A stretch of 64,000 nucleotides of DNA, from contig NC_072893.1 in NCBI RefSeq assembly GCF_027943255.1, positions 16,204,001 to 16,268,000 of the forward strand, written 5' to 3'. The DNA comes from Anastrepha obliqua (taxonomy: Eukaryota; Arthropoda; Insecta; Diptera; Tephritidae). The first letter of the stretch is position 1. Each line of letters opens with the position of its first letter. Both the position numbers and the translations under genes were made by a program. Positions 10,545-21,980 of the stretch are shown here, in pieces. The notes beneath the pieces were generated by a model. It did not search any database, had not been told where the DNA came from, and was given only the letters and a program-made list of their open reading frames with translations.

Positions 10545-11895
10545 TTTCTCTTTTTTTAACTTTATTGTGAAAAGCTGTAATACTAAATTAACAATAGATT
10601 TTTTTCCAATAAAAATTTCTTTAACAAAAAAATGTCTTAATAAAATTTTTTTTCCAATAAAAATAAATTAAAGTTAAAATTTTATTAAAAAAAGTAAACT
10701 TTTTTTTAACTTTTAAGTTTTATAATAATTTATAAAAAGTTTTTATTACGACATTTTTTTGTTAAAGAAATTTTTACTGAAGCGTCTTAATACAATTTTT
10801 TTTCTAATAAAATTTCAAAATTAAAAAAAAAAATAATTTTTTAATAAACAAATTTTTGTAATAAAATTTATTTAGTAAATTTTGTAATTTTTTTCGAAAA
10901 GAAAATTTTATTCGAAAAAAAAAAATTTATAATAAATAAATTTTATTTTTTAAATTTTATTGGAAAAAAATGTATTAAGACATTTTTTGTTAAAAATTTT
11001 TTTATTGAAATCTCTTAATAAAAAATTTTATTTCCAAGAAAATTTCAAAATTAAAAAAAAATAATCTTTTTAATAAAAAAAAAATTTTTAATAAAATTTT
11101 ATTTAGTAAATTTTGAAATTTAAAAAGAGAAATTTATTATAAATAATTTTTATATATTAAATTTTGAAATTTTATTTAAAAATTTTAAGTTTGAAATTTT
11201 ATTAGAAAAAAACAATTTTATAAAGATATTTATTGTTAAAGAAATTTTTATTGAAATCTCTTAATACAATTTTTTTTTCCAATAAAATTACAAAATTGAA
11301 AAAAAAAAAATGTTTTTAATAAACATTTTTTTTAAATAAAATTTTATTTTTTATAATTAAAAATTTTATTCGAAAAAAAATGTTATAAATAAAAAAATTT
11401 AGTTTTTAAATTTTGAAATTTTATGGGGAAAAAAATGTTATTAAGACATTTTATTTTTTTAATAAAAACTTTCTTTAATAAAATTTTGTGCGAAAAAAAA
11501 TAAAAATTTTAAATTAGCAAATTTTATTTTTTTATTAAAAAAATTTTAAATTTTGAAATTTTATTAGAAAAAAACAATTTTATTAAGAAATTTTTTTGTT
11601 AAAGAAATTTTTATTGAAATGTCTTAAAAAAAGTTTATTTTTTTAATAAAATTTTATTTTTCAAATTTAGAATTTTTATTCGAAAAAAAATATTATCATT
11701 AATAAATTTCATTTTTTCAATAAAATATTTTTCTTTTACAAAATTTAATTTTTAAATTTTGATTTGAATTTTATTGGAAAACAAATGTATTAAGACATTT
11801 TATTTTTTTAATAAATTTAATAAATAATTTTAAATAATTGAAATGTCTTAGTAAACATTTTTTTTTTCAATAAAATTTTAAATTAATCTTTTCAT
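10545..11895. repeat. Degenerate AT-rich tandem array
   Basis: More than 1.3 kb of almost pure A/T contains recurring blocks. The phrase GTTAAAGAAATTTTTATTGA plus a following TCTTAA appears near 10761, 10989 (altered), 11234 and 11598. Phrases such as TTTCCAATAAAA and ATTAAGACATTTT lie between. Spacing varies from about 150 to 365 bp, so it is an eroded array, not a clean satellite. Confidence 0.65.
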
Positions 11896-11904
11896 TTTTT
11901 TTCC

Positions 11905-12310
11905 GGGACAGACTAGCAAGTACAGCACTGAGACGCAGTTAAATCCATTGTACTCCACTCGGATTCCCTTTTTAATTTTTTTTAAATCTACTGGACCTCC
12001 GAAGAAATCTGAGTAGATCTTCTGGTGCCAAGGAGCCAAGCTTGTCGCTTCTTAACACATCAGTGCCAAAGACATCAAACGTGGTTCGAGCGTAGGCCGA
12101 TGAGGAGGTCTCATCCTCCTTTCCACAAGTTGGGCAGAGTGCGCTGCCTCAGATGCTCATCTTTTCCATATGCTTTGCCCCTAGAGAGTGGCCCGTCATC
12201 AGTCCAACCAGCCTCCTGCGACAGTGGGTCGGACATGACAGGTAACATCAGTTTTGTCCATCTGCAGCCTCTCTCAGCCTGCCAAACCTGCATGTGGGTT
12301 AGAGTAACCC
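11905..12310 (-). pseudogene. 3' end of an I-group LINE
   Basis: On the minus strand the sequence reads GLMTGHSLGAKHMEKM, then CPTCGKEDET, then GTDVLRSDKLGSLAPEDLLR and FLRRSS. This is the zinc-finger tail found more completely at 26553-26789, and the 3' untranslated sequence also matches. It contains in-frame stops and no RT or RNase H core, so it is a truncated, dead copy. The two copies share their 3' border near GACTAGCAAGTACAGCAC. Confidence 0.8.
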
Positions 12311-12424
12311 TTTTGCTAACCGTGGCTTTGATGGCTGAATTTTTCCATTACTTCCTTTCGGCTGTTAAAAAGCTGGAATGGTTTCCCGCGGTGGATTTTT
12401 GACTAAACCAAACAGAAAAAAATT

Positions 12425-13235
12425 ACAGGGAGCCATTTCAGGAGGACTCGATGGCTGTTGAATGGTATTCGTTTCGGCTAATGATGGCACTAAGGCAAAC
12501 CATGGTGCAAAATACTACAAATCTTTTCTTTTTTGGCGAGTTGTTCCAAGTAAGCATCCCATAACTCCCAAATAATAGTCTTTATTAACTATCTGACTTT
12601 CTGGCCGAAATTCGTGGTGTGCAGTACCGCTGCAATCCATAAAAAGCGTGAATATCGCTTCCTTTTTTTGACTGAAAACGACGTATTTTTTTGTTCTTGG
12701 TTTATTCAGAGATCCCCACTCATTTGTATCATGTCTGAATTGCGTGCCGTACTCATAAACCAACCTCACGTCTCCAGTAAGGATTCGTTTGTTGAATATT
12801 GGGTCGGATTCAGCCTTAGAAATCATGTCTTTGGCGTTATCAAAGGAGCCTCTGTTTTGCATGAAATTTAAATCGCTTGTGACCAACTTTACAGCAGCTC
12901 GGCACAAACCCAAGTCATTAATTTCACTGTTCTCAGCGGAACCATAAGCAATGTTCAAGTCCTCTGCCAGCTCTCAGATGGTTAATTTTCGGTTACTGAT
13001 GAACTTTTCTTTGACTTTATTGATGTTTGATGTTTATCTTTTTGATATCGACGGTCTGCCATGACGTTAGTCATCCTCAATGGATCCGCCACCTCTTCTG
13101 AAGCGTTCATGTCACTCGTAAACGTTGGCTTTCTTCAGAGTGCCATTAGCGAAACACCGAAACAGTTTTCCAATATTTCTAAAGTTTCCGCACTAATGAA
13201 TCCATTTTAGAAGCGAAATTTAATACAAACTCGTT
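12425..13235 (-). pseudogene. Decayed mariner-like (DD34D type) transposase
   Basis: Reading leftward from about 13235, the N-terminus shows QRVCIKFR, then EWHERFRRG-like and GRPSIS motifs with several stops. From 12958 a longer frame shows DMISKAESDP, ILTGDVRLVYEYGTQ (first Asp region, Glu replaced), HHEFRPESQIVNKDYYLGVM and QKRKDL. The end near 12450 reads NTIQQPSSPPEMAPC, the eroded third-Asp motif. The arrangement matches the mariner branch typified in databases by FLJ37770/SETMAR-like entries. The HDNAPSH segment is lost. Confidence 0.75.
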
Positions 13236-13249
13236 GTAGGAAATTCAAA

Positions 13250-14440
13250 TCCATTAAAAAAATCTGTGCAAAATGTCAAAAACATGTGTAGAGGTAATTA
13301 TACTCAAGACAAAAAACAAAAAAACAGAATTCATATCATTGACTTAGTGCGCCACCTGGCGGTTGCTCCGGCAAGGGAACATGTTCATCAAGGTGGCACG
13401 TTCGTTGCTTGCGATTGAATGGGTATTCCCGCTACAATATGAAAATAATTGAAGTCTTATGGAATATGTTTTGTTGTTGTTGTTGTTTTGTACCATATTA
13501 TTCACTTACCCCCTTTTACATAACATAATAGCCACAAAAAACATGAAAATTGTACGAAAATGTAACGGACTGGCAATTTTCAAACAATGGCACATCAACT
13601 GGAATTGAAAGAGAGAGAGAAAGCAAATATAAAATAAATTCAAAAGCTGCACCAAAAACCAAAAATGGATATTACAAAAACCAAAATAATAGCTGCAACG
13701 AGTTGCAATGCATCAAATGCCGGGAGAAAAAATTTTCTCGAATGCAATGACCAAAATACTCAATTTTGGACAATGGCGCTGGGCGATGTAACCCAAATTG
13801 TTACTAAAATGGAAGCTAGAAAAACAAAAGCAAAAAACACAAAAAACAATGCAAAAACTGTCCAAAAAATAATATGCTGCACGGCGCAGTGCAGCCAGAG
13901 TGAGTTAAACGCCGTCATCAATCCTCAGCATGCCGGGCGCGGTCGCTTGATGCATGCCACTCGCTGCTATTCACCACTCAGTGCACGCCACAACGCGTTT
14001 GGTCAACGCATAAAATTTACTGACATGGCAAAACTTATTTTGCCGTGAAATTGAAAAATTCTTTTGTTTAAAATTAGAATTTTTTATTTATCTATTTTGT
14101 AAGCAAAAAACTGTGAATTTTCTTGCAAGTCTTGTATGTATACTTTGTTTTTGTTTTTGTATGTAGATACTTTTTTGCAATTTATCGAGCAAGGCCAGAG
14201 AATTTTTTCGCATAAGAAGCGAATGCCAAACTTTTGTTATTCTACTGCAAGATTTCTCTACACAAGCGGAAAGCATCAATCATTCAAGTCGTAAAACAAT
14301 TTTTTTGCACTCAGTTTTGTTAAAAATACAAAACCAAAAATAAGTGTAACACAAAAATTGAACGAAAAGGAACAAACATTTTTTTTTAAGATTTGAATGA
14401 AATATGTAATCTAATGCAATCCTAATTTGTAGCAAATTAC
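13250..14440. other. No gene seen
   Basis: It contains a short GTT run at about 13472-13487 and a lysine/asparagine-rich 127-codon frame at 13665-14048 that looks like biased translation of A-rich DNA. No domain was recognised. Confidence 0.45.
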
Positions 14441-14445
14441 CAGTG

Positions 14446-15273
14446 GACAAGATTATCAAAGAAATACCAAACAAAAAAACTTAGAAGAAAAAATATATGC
14501 ATAAAATTTAATATAATATTATATAATAATAATTTGCAATTAGTTATGGAAGGAGTAAATTATCAAGGAAAAATAAAAAACCAAATTGTTTTTATAAAAA
14601 ATTAATAAAGTACTACGTAAGGTAACAATAGTTAAAAATAATTTATATAGAGACTAAAGATTATGAAGAAAAAATAATTGGTGGGTCTAAATTAAAAGAT
14701 TATATTTAATGTTATAATAATTTGCAGAAAGATGTGTGGGAATAAAGCTACTACGAAGGACACTAGATTAACAAGAAAAATATACAAAACTCGGACTAGT
14801 AATTAAAAGAGAAAATTAAATTAAACGAAAATTTTTAAAAAGAAACTGAAAAAAAGAAAAATATATTCCAATTGATATAAATTATGGAGGAACAAAGCTA
14901 TTCGAAACAAGATAAGAATAAAAAAAAATTAGGAAATAATACATTAAAAAGTATAAATTGAACAAAACAATTTAGAAAACTGAAGTTGAAATTTGATATA
15001 AAATGTCATTTAAAAAAATAATGATTTGCAATAACTTAAAGCCTATTCATTCTATTACTAGACTAGAATGCTATATGTATTATTAAAGCAAAAAATTAAA
15101 ATTAAAAAAAGTCAAAAATTAAATCGAATTTTAATAAATTATTTTATTTGATTTGAAAAATTTTATATGGACTAGATTATCAAGAAAATTAATTGGAAAA
15201 ACCAAACAAAAAAAAAAAAAAGACCAAGCAAAAATCTCGAATAAATTTAATAAACAGTTTTTATTTAATATCA
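14446..15273. repeat. Degenerate AT-rich tandem array of about 100-bp units
   Basis: Variants of GGAC(T)AGATTATCAAGAAAA recur near 14446, 14550, 14651, 14757 and 15168. The first four are spaced about 101-106 bp. The units are strongly diverged. A mariner is inserted at the right end of this block at 15276. Confidence 0.5.
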
Positions 15274-15275
15274 TA

Positions 15276-16542
15276 TTAGGTGCGCAACTAAGTTCCCGCT
15301 GTTTGTCAATAGATGCCGCCAGCAGTGTGTGTTAGTCGATTCTAACATAACCGAAAGGTCATCAACCAAGCTTAGACATATGGTTAACAACCTGCTTCGA
15401 CACGTTAGTGACTTTGTTTTGGTATCAAATACTTTTTTTTTTTGTGAAAATGTCTGATTTTGTGCGAAATAATCGTCATTTGCGGGAAGTGTTGATTTTT
15501 CTCTTTCATTCGAAAAAAAGGCTGCTGAAGCGCATCGCGAGCTACAAAAAGTTTATGGAGATGCTGCATTAAGTGAAAGAACGTGCCGAGATTGATTCCG
15601 TCCCTTCAAAGACGGTGATTTTTATGTTGACGACCGTCCGCGTGAAGGAAGGCGAAAAACCTTCGAAGACGCTGAATTGGAGGCATTGCTCAATGAGGAT
15701 CCGTGTCAAATGCAAGAAGAGCTTGATCCGGTTTAAGGAGTTACCCGCCACCCGTCAATCCATTTCCAAGCAATTGCATGCTTTGGGAATGATTCAGAAA
15801 TAGGGGACTTGGGTTCCTTATGAGTTAAAACCAAGGGATGTTGAACGTCGTTTTTTCGCCTGTGAACAACTGCTCCAGCCGCAAAAAAGGAAAGGTTTTC
15901 TTCATCGCATCGTGGCGGGTGATGAAAAAAGAATTCATTACAGCAATCCAAAGAACCAAAGAAAATAAAGTCATGGGGACTGCCCGGTCATGTTTCTACG
16001 TCGTCGCCTCGGCCAAATATTCACGCTGCGAAGAGTATGCTACGTATTTGGTGGGACCAAGTTGGTGTTATTTATTATGAACTATTAAGACCAAGCGAAA
16101 CCACGACTGGGGATCGGTATCGACTTCAATTGATGCGATTGAGCCGAGCACTGCGCGAGAAGCGGCCACAATACGTAAGAGGCATAAAAAAGTGATACTA
16201 CAGCATGACAACGCTCGACCTCACGTTGCCCAACCCGTTAAAGCCTACCAGGAAACACTGAAATGGGAAGTCCTACCCTACCCGCCAGATATTGCGCCGT
16301 CCAATTATCACCTGTTCCGATCGATGGCACACGGTCTAGCTGACCAGCAGTTCCATTCATATGAAGACATCATGACACATATGGACAGTTTTATCGCGAC
16401 GGTATACGAGACCTGCCAGAAGAATGGGAAAAAGTAGTAGCCAGCGATGGGCATTACTTTCTATGATTCACCTGTAACCATTTTTTCAGAATAAATTTGT
16501 ATTTTCATAAAAAAAACAGCGAGAATTTAGCTGCGCACCTTA
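15276..16542 (+). mobile_element. Full-length but decayed mariner element
   Basis: The left end TTAGGTGCGCAACTAAGTTC pairs with the complement of the right end (GCTGCGCACCTTA), and TA flanks both sides (15274-15275 and 16543-16544). The length of 1267 bp equals that of typical full mariners and is close to the copy at 40953-42225. The encoded transposase is broken. Confidence 0.88.
15450..16466 (+). pseudogene. Broken mariner transposase (mellifera/cecropia-like)
   Basis: The start MSDFVRNNRHLREVLIFL at 15450 fits the family. It is followed by KKAAEAHRELQKVYGDAAL, ELEALLNEDPCQMQEEL, the WVPYELKPRDVERRFFACEQ motif, FLHRIVAGDEK (first Asp), WWDQVGVIYYELLRPSE, and HDNARPHVAQPVK (second Asp). 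The third motif is altered to PPDIAPSNYHLF, where Asn replaces the last catalytic Asp. The C-terminus reads WEKVVASDGHYFL before TGA. Several frameshifts and stops break the frame, including a stop after HALGMIQK. It is related to the nearly intact protein at 41024-42031. Confidence 0.88.
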
Positions 16543-16655
16543 TAGAAAATTAGAAACATTTTTTTTTAATATTTCTTTTTAAGCAGAAATTAAAAAAGAA
16601 ATATTAGATAAATATAATATGATATTGGAGTCTCGGATCGATTAGATCATTAAGA

Positions 16656-17351
16656 CCCTCGCCTCATTTGAAATGGTATTTTTGTTTGTTTCTTTAAAAG
16701 CATGAAAAATGAAAGCGAAAAAGTTTTTTTGTTAGTGTTTTTTTTGATCCATTGTTAAAAATAAAAAATTTTCTGTGACCAAATGAGGTTCGCTCAAAAA
16801 GTTGTCAGCTTTCAAAAAATGGTCTTCACTTGCACAAAACAGATATAGCCAGTTCTATTGAACCGATTTTGATGGCATAGAATTTAAATGACGTAAAATT
16901 TAAGTCGTTATCATTCGAACTATAATCATTAGGGGCAAAAATGGTAGTATTTTTTTCAGACCTTTTAAATCAAAAGAAAGGTTCAAGAAATGGTTTTTCA
17001 TCATTGAACGTCCGCCAATTTGTTAAATTTTATTTGTTGTTTTAAGAAACGTACTTGGCACGACAACGACATTCAAACTGAGCAAAGCTTTTTGCCTTTT
17101 TGATTTCAGACTCCAGTGAGTCCTTTTTTTGGAAGATCATTTTTTGAAAGCTGACAGCTTTTTTAACAAAGCTCGTGTGACCAAGGAAAAATTGGTATTT
17201 TGTAACAATGGATTAAAAAATAAAATACTAAAAACAGAAAACAAAATAAACAAAAACAAAAATACTAAAAATAAAAAAACCTTTTTTTTGTTTCCGTTGT
17301 ACACGTTTTTAAAGAAACGCCCATAGAACACTATTTCAAATGAGGCGAGGG
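16656..17351. mobile_element. Foldback / long-TIR non-autonomous element
   Basis: The outer ends are CCCTCGCCTCATTTGAAAT at 16656 and its complement ending at 17351. A second inverted pair lies inside. GTCAGCTTTCAAAAAATG near 16803 has its complement near 17132-17160, preceded on both sides by TGACCA/TGGTCA and CGAGC-like blocks. So the two halves of the element can fold on each other over much of their length. No coding frame fits a transposase and I could not define a target duplication. Confidence 0.7.
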
Positions 17352-18536
17352 ACTCAAAATAAATAAATAGAAAATAAAAAAAAATGTTTTAAAAATTAAA
17401 ATTTTTTCAAAAATAAAATGTTTTAAAAATTTTTATTTTTTCAAAATTAAAATGTTTTCAAAATTTCAATTTTTTTTTTAATTAAAATTTTTTTTAACAA
17501 TAAATTATTTGTTTTTTTTTTGATTAATTCTTTTAAAATTAATTTAAAAAATATATATAAATTTAATTTAATTTAATTAAAAATTTACAGTATTTGCAGT
17601 TCCTCCGTAACATTTGAGTTAACGCAACATATTTTAAGATGCCAGAGTACTGCAGAATTTTGCACACTCATACGCCCCCGCGCACTACACGGAGTAGATT
17701 GTGGCTTTGCAACTTCAGTTAGAATCAGTTTAGATTACCACATACGCCTATATAAATAGGTACAAGCGCTTGTATATATCACCTGTCTCAGTATATGCAA
17801 ACCCCACCTTCCCCCTCCGCATCAGAGTGGCTTTTTGTGCTCAAACGCCCCAAAGCGTTAATACAACAGCAGACAAAACTAACACAGTTCAACACTTGAC
17901 TTGTCGTCGCTCCTCCTCTCATATGCCAACTGTCAAAAGGAATTCACATTCAAATGCAGCCACTTCCTCACACTTGTGCACTTAATTGGACTAGGTGAGT
18001 AAGGAGCTAAGTGTTCTCGTGATTGTGCGTGTGTGTGTGTGTGCATATATGTAAGTAAGAGCCTTTTGCATTTAGATCTATGCCTTTGTGTAGCTCATTA
18101 TTCAGTCGCTGCATAAGGCGACAAATGTCTGTTAATTATGATTATCACTGCAAATATGTCTGTGCGGTTGGTGGTGCCGGTGTGCGCATATGAATGTCAT
18201 GGAGGCCTAATTATGAGCAATGAGTATGTGAAAGCTTGACACTTCTGATTGTCAAGTGGCAAATTTGTATTCATGCATGTGAATACGTGCGTGCTATAAG
18301 TACTTATGTATTTGTGAGGATTGTGTAGCTTATGTATACTTGTATGGGAAACTTGAAAAAAAAAAAAATTATCACATTAATGTCGTGGCAAACCAGAATT
18401 CAAACATAAATTTTAAGGAGAGATAAATGAAAAAACAAAAAATGATGATCCCAAGGGGCAGATAGTTTTTATGTAAAGATGGTTTTCAAACGGAATAGCT
18501 GAGGCACGACTGTCACTAGAAACAAAGTTTTCTGCA
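17352..18536. other. AT-rich then unique DNA, no gene seen
   Basis: 17360-17580 is A/T-only with repeated AAAATGTTTTAAAAAT phrases. From 17600 the composition is more balanced, with a TG microsatellite at about 18026-18044. No supported gene. Confidence 0.5.
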
Positions 18537-18738
18537 AGGTGGCACAAAATTAATCATCCAATTTTGTTTTTAAATACCTTTTTTACCAAATAACAAAAAA
18601 AAAAAGAGATCTTCAATGATGGAAATCTTTATTTTAACCTTTACGCGCTCTATTGCTAGTCGCTTATATTCTGCATTTTTTCACAATAAAAAATTATTAT
18701 AAATTTCTGGATAGGGTGATTAATTTTGCGCCACATTG
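18537..18738. mobile_element. Small MITE-like element
   Basis: GGTGGCACAAAATTAATCAT at the left is the inverted counterpart of ATTAATTTTGCGCCACAT at the right, about 200 bp apart. The interior is non-coding. A single related end occurs at about 43878 (GCAAAATTAATCATCTAATT). Borders and target duplication are uncertain. Confidence 0.5.
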
Positions 18739-18864
18739 TATAATTTTACATCCATATTGGACTGTAGTCATGCACAAACCCTCTCGTCTATAGTCACTTA
18801 ACTTCATACAGATCGGAATACTTACTATTTGAAGACTCTCGCTGGCTCTACGGAGATAAAGAGT

Positions 18865-20132
18865 ATTGCCTAGTCACAACGTTGCACATAAAAAATGTAT
18901 TTAATACAGCTAACTGGGGCAAAATCCTAAGCGCGCTGGAGAATTTCCGAGTCCCAGTATACTTCCGGTAAAAGGTTGCAAGCTACTTCAGTAACAGAGT
19001 GCTGCAATATAAAACCGACGAGTGAATCAAAAGGTACTGAGTAACAGGGAGAGTCCCACAGGGATCAGTGCTGGGCCCACTCCTACGGAATATAATGTCC
19101 GATGGAGTCTTGAGTCTCCAACTACCTCCAGGATCCCAAAGCATAGGGTTTGCTGATGACATTGCAATCGTATTCGTTGTTAAAATCCTTAACCAGGCTG
19201 AAGCGATCTACAACTAACCGATCGAAATCACAATAGAAATAGTGGTTAAAACCTTACAAACCATAAAACAGAAGCAATTCTTATCAGTAGCAGAAAAATA
19301 GTAGAGACAGCTTATCTCAGAGTAGGTGACCACGTATTCCAGTCTAAGCTGCACATCAAATACCTTGGACTAATTATTGACCACAGGTTGAGCTTTAAGC
19401 AACACCTAACATACGCCAGCGATAAAGCAGCGAAGGCTGTAACTGCATTGACACGTATTATGATGAATACGAGAGGACCTAAGCTGGCTTCTAGGAAGCT
19501 GCTGAGCAGTGTGGCATCGTCTATCTTGCTATATGCGGTACTAGCCTGGGTCGAAGCAACAAACTACAGCTCATACATGAAAGGCTTTAAATCGGTATAC
19601 CGATTATGTGCCTTCAGGGTGTGCTGCGCATTGCGCACAGTACCGGAGGATGCTGTATTGGTCCTCGCAGGTATGCTAACAGTTAAGCTGACTGTACACG
19701 AATTCGCCGAAATAACATCGAGCGGATCCGGCGCGGCTGACTCACCGAAAGACTGAACGGGAGCAAAGCGTCCGTACTTGGCAGCAGGAATAGAGGAAAT
19801 CCATGAATGGACGATGGACGGATCGATTGATTCCGAATATCACCAAATGGGTAAATCGAAAGCATAGCCAGATAGGTTTCTACCTGCCCCAAATACTTAG
19901 TGGGCATGGATGGTTTAATTCTTATCTGCATAGATTTAAGCATGAGGACAACCCGTACTGCACCTTTTGTGACGGTTTAGGTGAAGAAGCAGAGCATGTC
20001 TTCTTTGTCTACCCCCGGTTTCAGCTGGAGAGGAAAGATTTGAGTGATAGGGTTGGGAAACCAATAATGGTTAGTAACCTAGCAGGTATCATGCTAGACT
20101 CAGAAGAGAACATTAGAGTAATATTGCATTAA
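18865..20132 (+). pseudogene. R1-clade LINE ORF2 remnant (RT and C-terminal finger)
   Basis: The reading begins YCLVTTLHIKNVFNTANWGK. The usual LDIKNAFN has lost the motif-A Asp (His instead). It continues with GRVPQGSVLGPLL, the FADD box at 19149-19160, LGLIIDHRLSFKQHL and LLSSVASSILLYA. After a frameshift it reads GRWTDRLIPNITKWVN, LPQILSGHGWFNSYLHRF, and the finger CTFCDG...EHVFFVYPRF. The last Cys position is Tyr. Several stops and frameshifts lie between 18960 and 19390. The TAA is at 20130-20132. No RNase H follows, as usual for R1 elements. The sequence to about 20330 is probably the 3' UTR. Confidence 0.85.
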
Positions 20133-20790
20133 TGGTAATTATCAAACTGCGTCGCGCAGAATAATAGCGCAGATTTTCATGTAGAAGCAATAAGCTGCTC
20201 CTCTTCCCGTGAAGTACTACCTAATGGTTGCCCACTGGAGGGAAACGCGGCTTGGGTGGGTTTTTAGTGGATGAGTCGAAAGACAAGTTCCACACTTTTC
20301 GGCTTTCAATGCTTTTAGCCATCTCCAGAAACCAAAACTATTTGTTTGAGAAACCTACGTTTTTCAAACTCTTAAGTAATTCTGATCACCTAAGAAATTC
20401 GTTTCTTTATCTTTCGGCACATTATTAAAAAAACAACCAATCTATTTTATTTATTTCAATCCAGTAAGATTTTACGATTCACCATTGACAGACTCTTCAA
20501 GATGAGTACACGATCAGGAAGAGAGTGGCAAACACAAAAGTCGTGGAGAAGGAGGTTCCAAGCTAGACGATAGGGTTGGCTATGGAGGGTGTTTTGGAAG
20601 GAATCAGTACTGTAACTCTCCGTTCGACTACCAGACGCAGCATTTATCAGGCAGAAGTTCTACCTATAAAAGTAGAGAGATGCTTATCTAAATACGCATG
20701 CCGTAACAAAAACTACAATCCCACTTAATCCCATTGACTGAAGGTGATTGAGAATTGTTTTATGATCGCAGTGCATTTTTTTCGCCAAAT
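20133..20790. other. LINE 3' UTR and unassigned DNA
   Basis: The first 200 bp, including a GGGTGGGTTTTTAGTGGATG segment, fit an R1-type 3' UTR. Beyond about 20340 I cannot assign the sequence. Confidence 0.4.
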
Positions 20791-20796
20791 AGGGAG

Positions 20797-20945
20797 AGAC
20801 CCGAACCGAGAGAGAATGAGAGAGAGAGGGGGAGAGAGGGAGAGAGAGAGACCCAACCCGAGAGAGAATGAGAGAGAGAGAGAGAGAGAGAAATGAATTC
20901 ACAACATTTGCAGAAAATACAAATATACAAAATTTACAAAAAACG
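20797..20945 (+). repeat. GA-rich dispersed repeat, copy 2
   Basis: It contains two rounds of the CGAGAGAGAATGAGAGAGAG motif, then ATTCACAACATTTGCAGAAA and ATACAAATATACAAAATTT, the flank also found at 8710-8752. The internal duplication makes this copy longer. The minus-strand frame rich in Ser-Leu repeats here is simply translated GA repeat. Confidence 0.6.
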
Positions 20946-21130
20946 GTGTAGGTAAAGGCCGGACACAAGCCGTGGCAACAAGGCGCACTACTCCGAGCGT
21001 TTATCACCCTCACAAATGCAGCGATTCCAGGACCGCAGCAATGGCACAAATTACCGCAAGGCAATACCAATGAATCCGACACCGAAATGGATAGCACTTT
21101 ATAGTACGCACAAGTACTAGCCATGAAATA

Positions 21131-21285
21131 AGCGCCAAAAAGTAGGCACCAAGAAAAAACGCCAAAAAAATTTAGATCAAAAAACGCCCCAAACAGAAGG
21201 CACCAAGGAGGGCCAAAAATTAGGCCCCAAAAATATATTTCCTACAAGTTTCCACCAAAAAACTAGCGCCAAAAGTAGGCAGTGT
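21131..21285 (+). repeat. Cluster of degenerate CGCCAAAA motifs
   Basis: AGCGCCAAAAAGTAGGCACC, ACGCCAAAAA, ACGCCCCAAA, GGCCAAAAATTAGGCCCC and AGCGCCAAAAGTAGGC occur within about 150 bp. The pattern is a short imperfect tandem repeat. No function was recognised. Confidence 0.4.
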
Positions 21286-21980
21286 TATTTCTCACAAGAA
21301 ATTAGCAACCACGAGAAGAAACTCGGGAAAAATAGTCTAAGGTGTATCTAAGATATATATAAGGTATAACTCTCTCTCTCCTTTTCCTCTACGTTATATC
21401 TTTTTCCTCTCTCGGGGAACGAAAATGCCCAAAACGTTGCATGGCCTTGAAATTTCACTCTCCATTCTCGCTCGTCAATCGAAGCTCAAGAAGTTTCACT
21501 ACAAAAATTAAATAACTCAAAAATACAATTATGTTAAGATAGTTTGTAGGGCAGAAAGAGTTCAATCTAATGAGTTTTTACCCTTTGCTAAACAGCAAAA
21601 AAATCATTGTAAAATCGTCCCCTTAGTATTAAAATAGCCTATAAATTTTTTGATGTTTTGAGAAAATGAATTTCAAACTTTTTGTCGAAAGTAGCTTTCA
21701 CTCAAATCTCCTTATGTCTGTAAATATTTATTATTTTTTGACTGACGTTTTGACCCACTTTGTGGAACTAGAATTTGACAAAATTTTGACCACAGACCAA
21801 ATATTCAATAAAAAAATAATAGCCTATGAGCACATAGGCTATTGTTATACTAAGGGGACGAAATAAGAGAAAATATAAAAAAGCTATGAAACTATTTCCC
21901 AAAACAATAATTATTAAAAAAAAAAACTGTTTCCACTGGTACTTCTTTTTGACTGTCGTCTTGGGCATCTTTGTTAACTA

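Noticed and set aside
10545..11895. CRISPR-like or regular satellite array
   Set aside because: Spacing is irregular, units are highly diverged, and this is eukaryotic DNA. No CRISPR array exists in the window.
12025..12402. 125-codon plus-strand ORF
   Set aside because: It is antisense to the I-group LINE tail at 11905-12310.
13665..14048. 127-codon Lys/Asn-rich frame
   Set aside because: Composition follows the A-rich DNA and no domain or conserved motif is visible.
20684..21124. Minus-strand 146-codon frame rich in Ser-Leu repeats, possibly a low-complexity secreted protein
   Set aside because: The repeats are simply translated GA microsatellite that belongs to a dispersed non-coding repeat.
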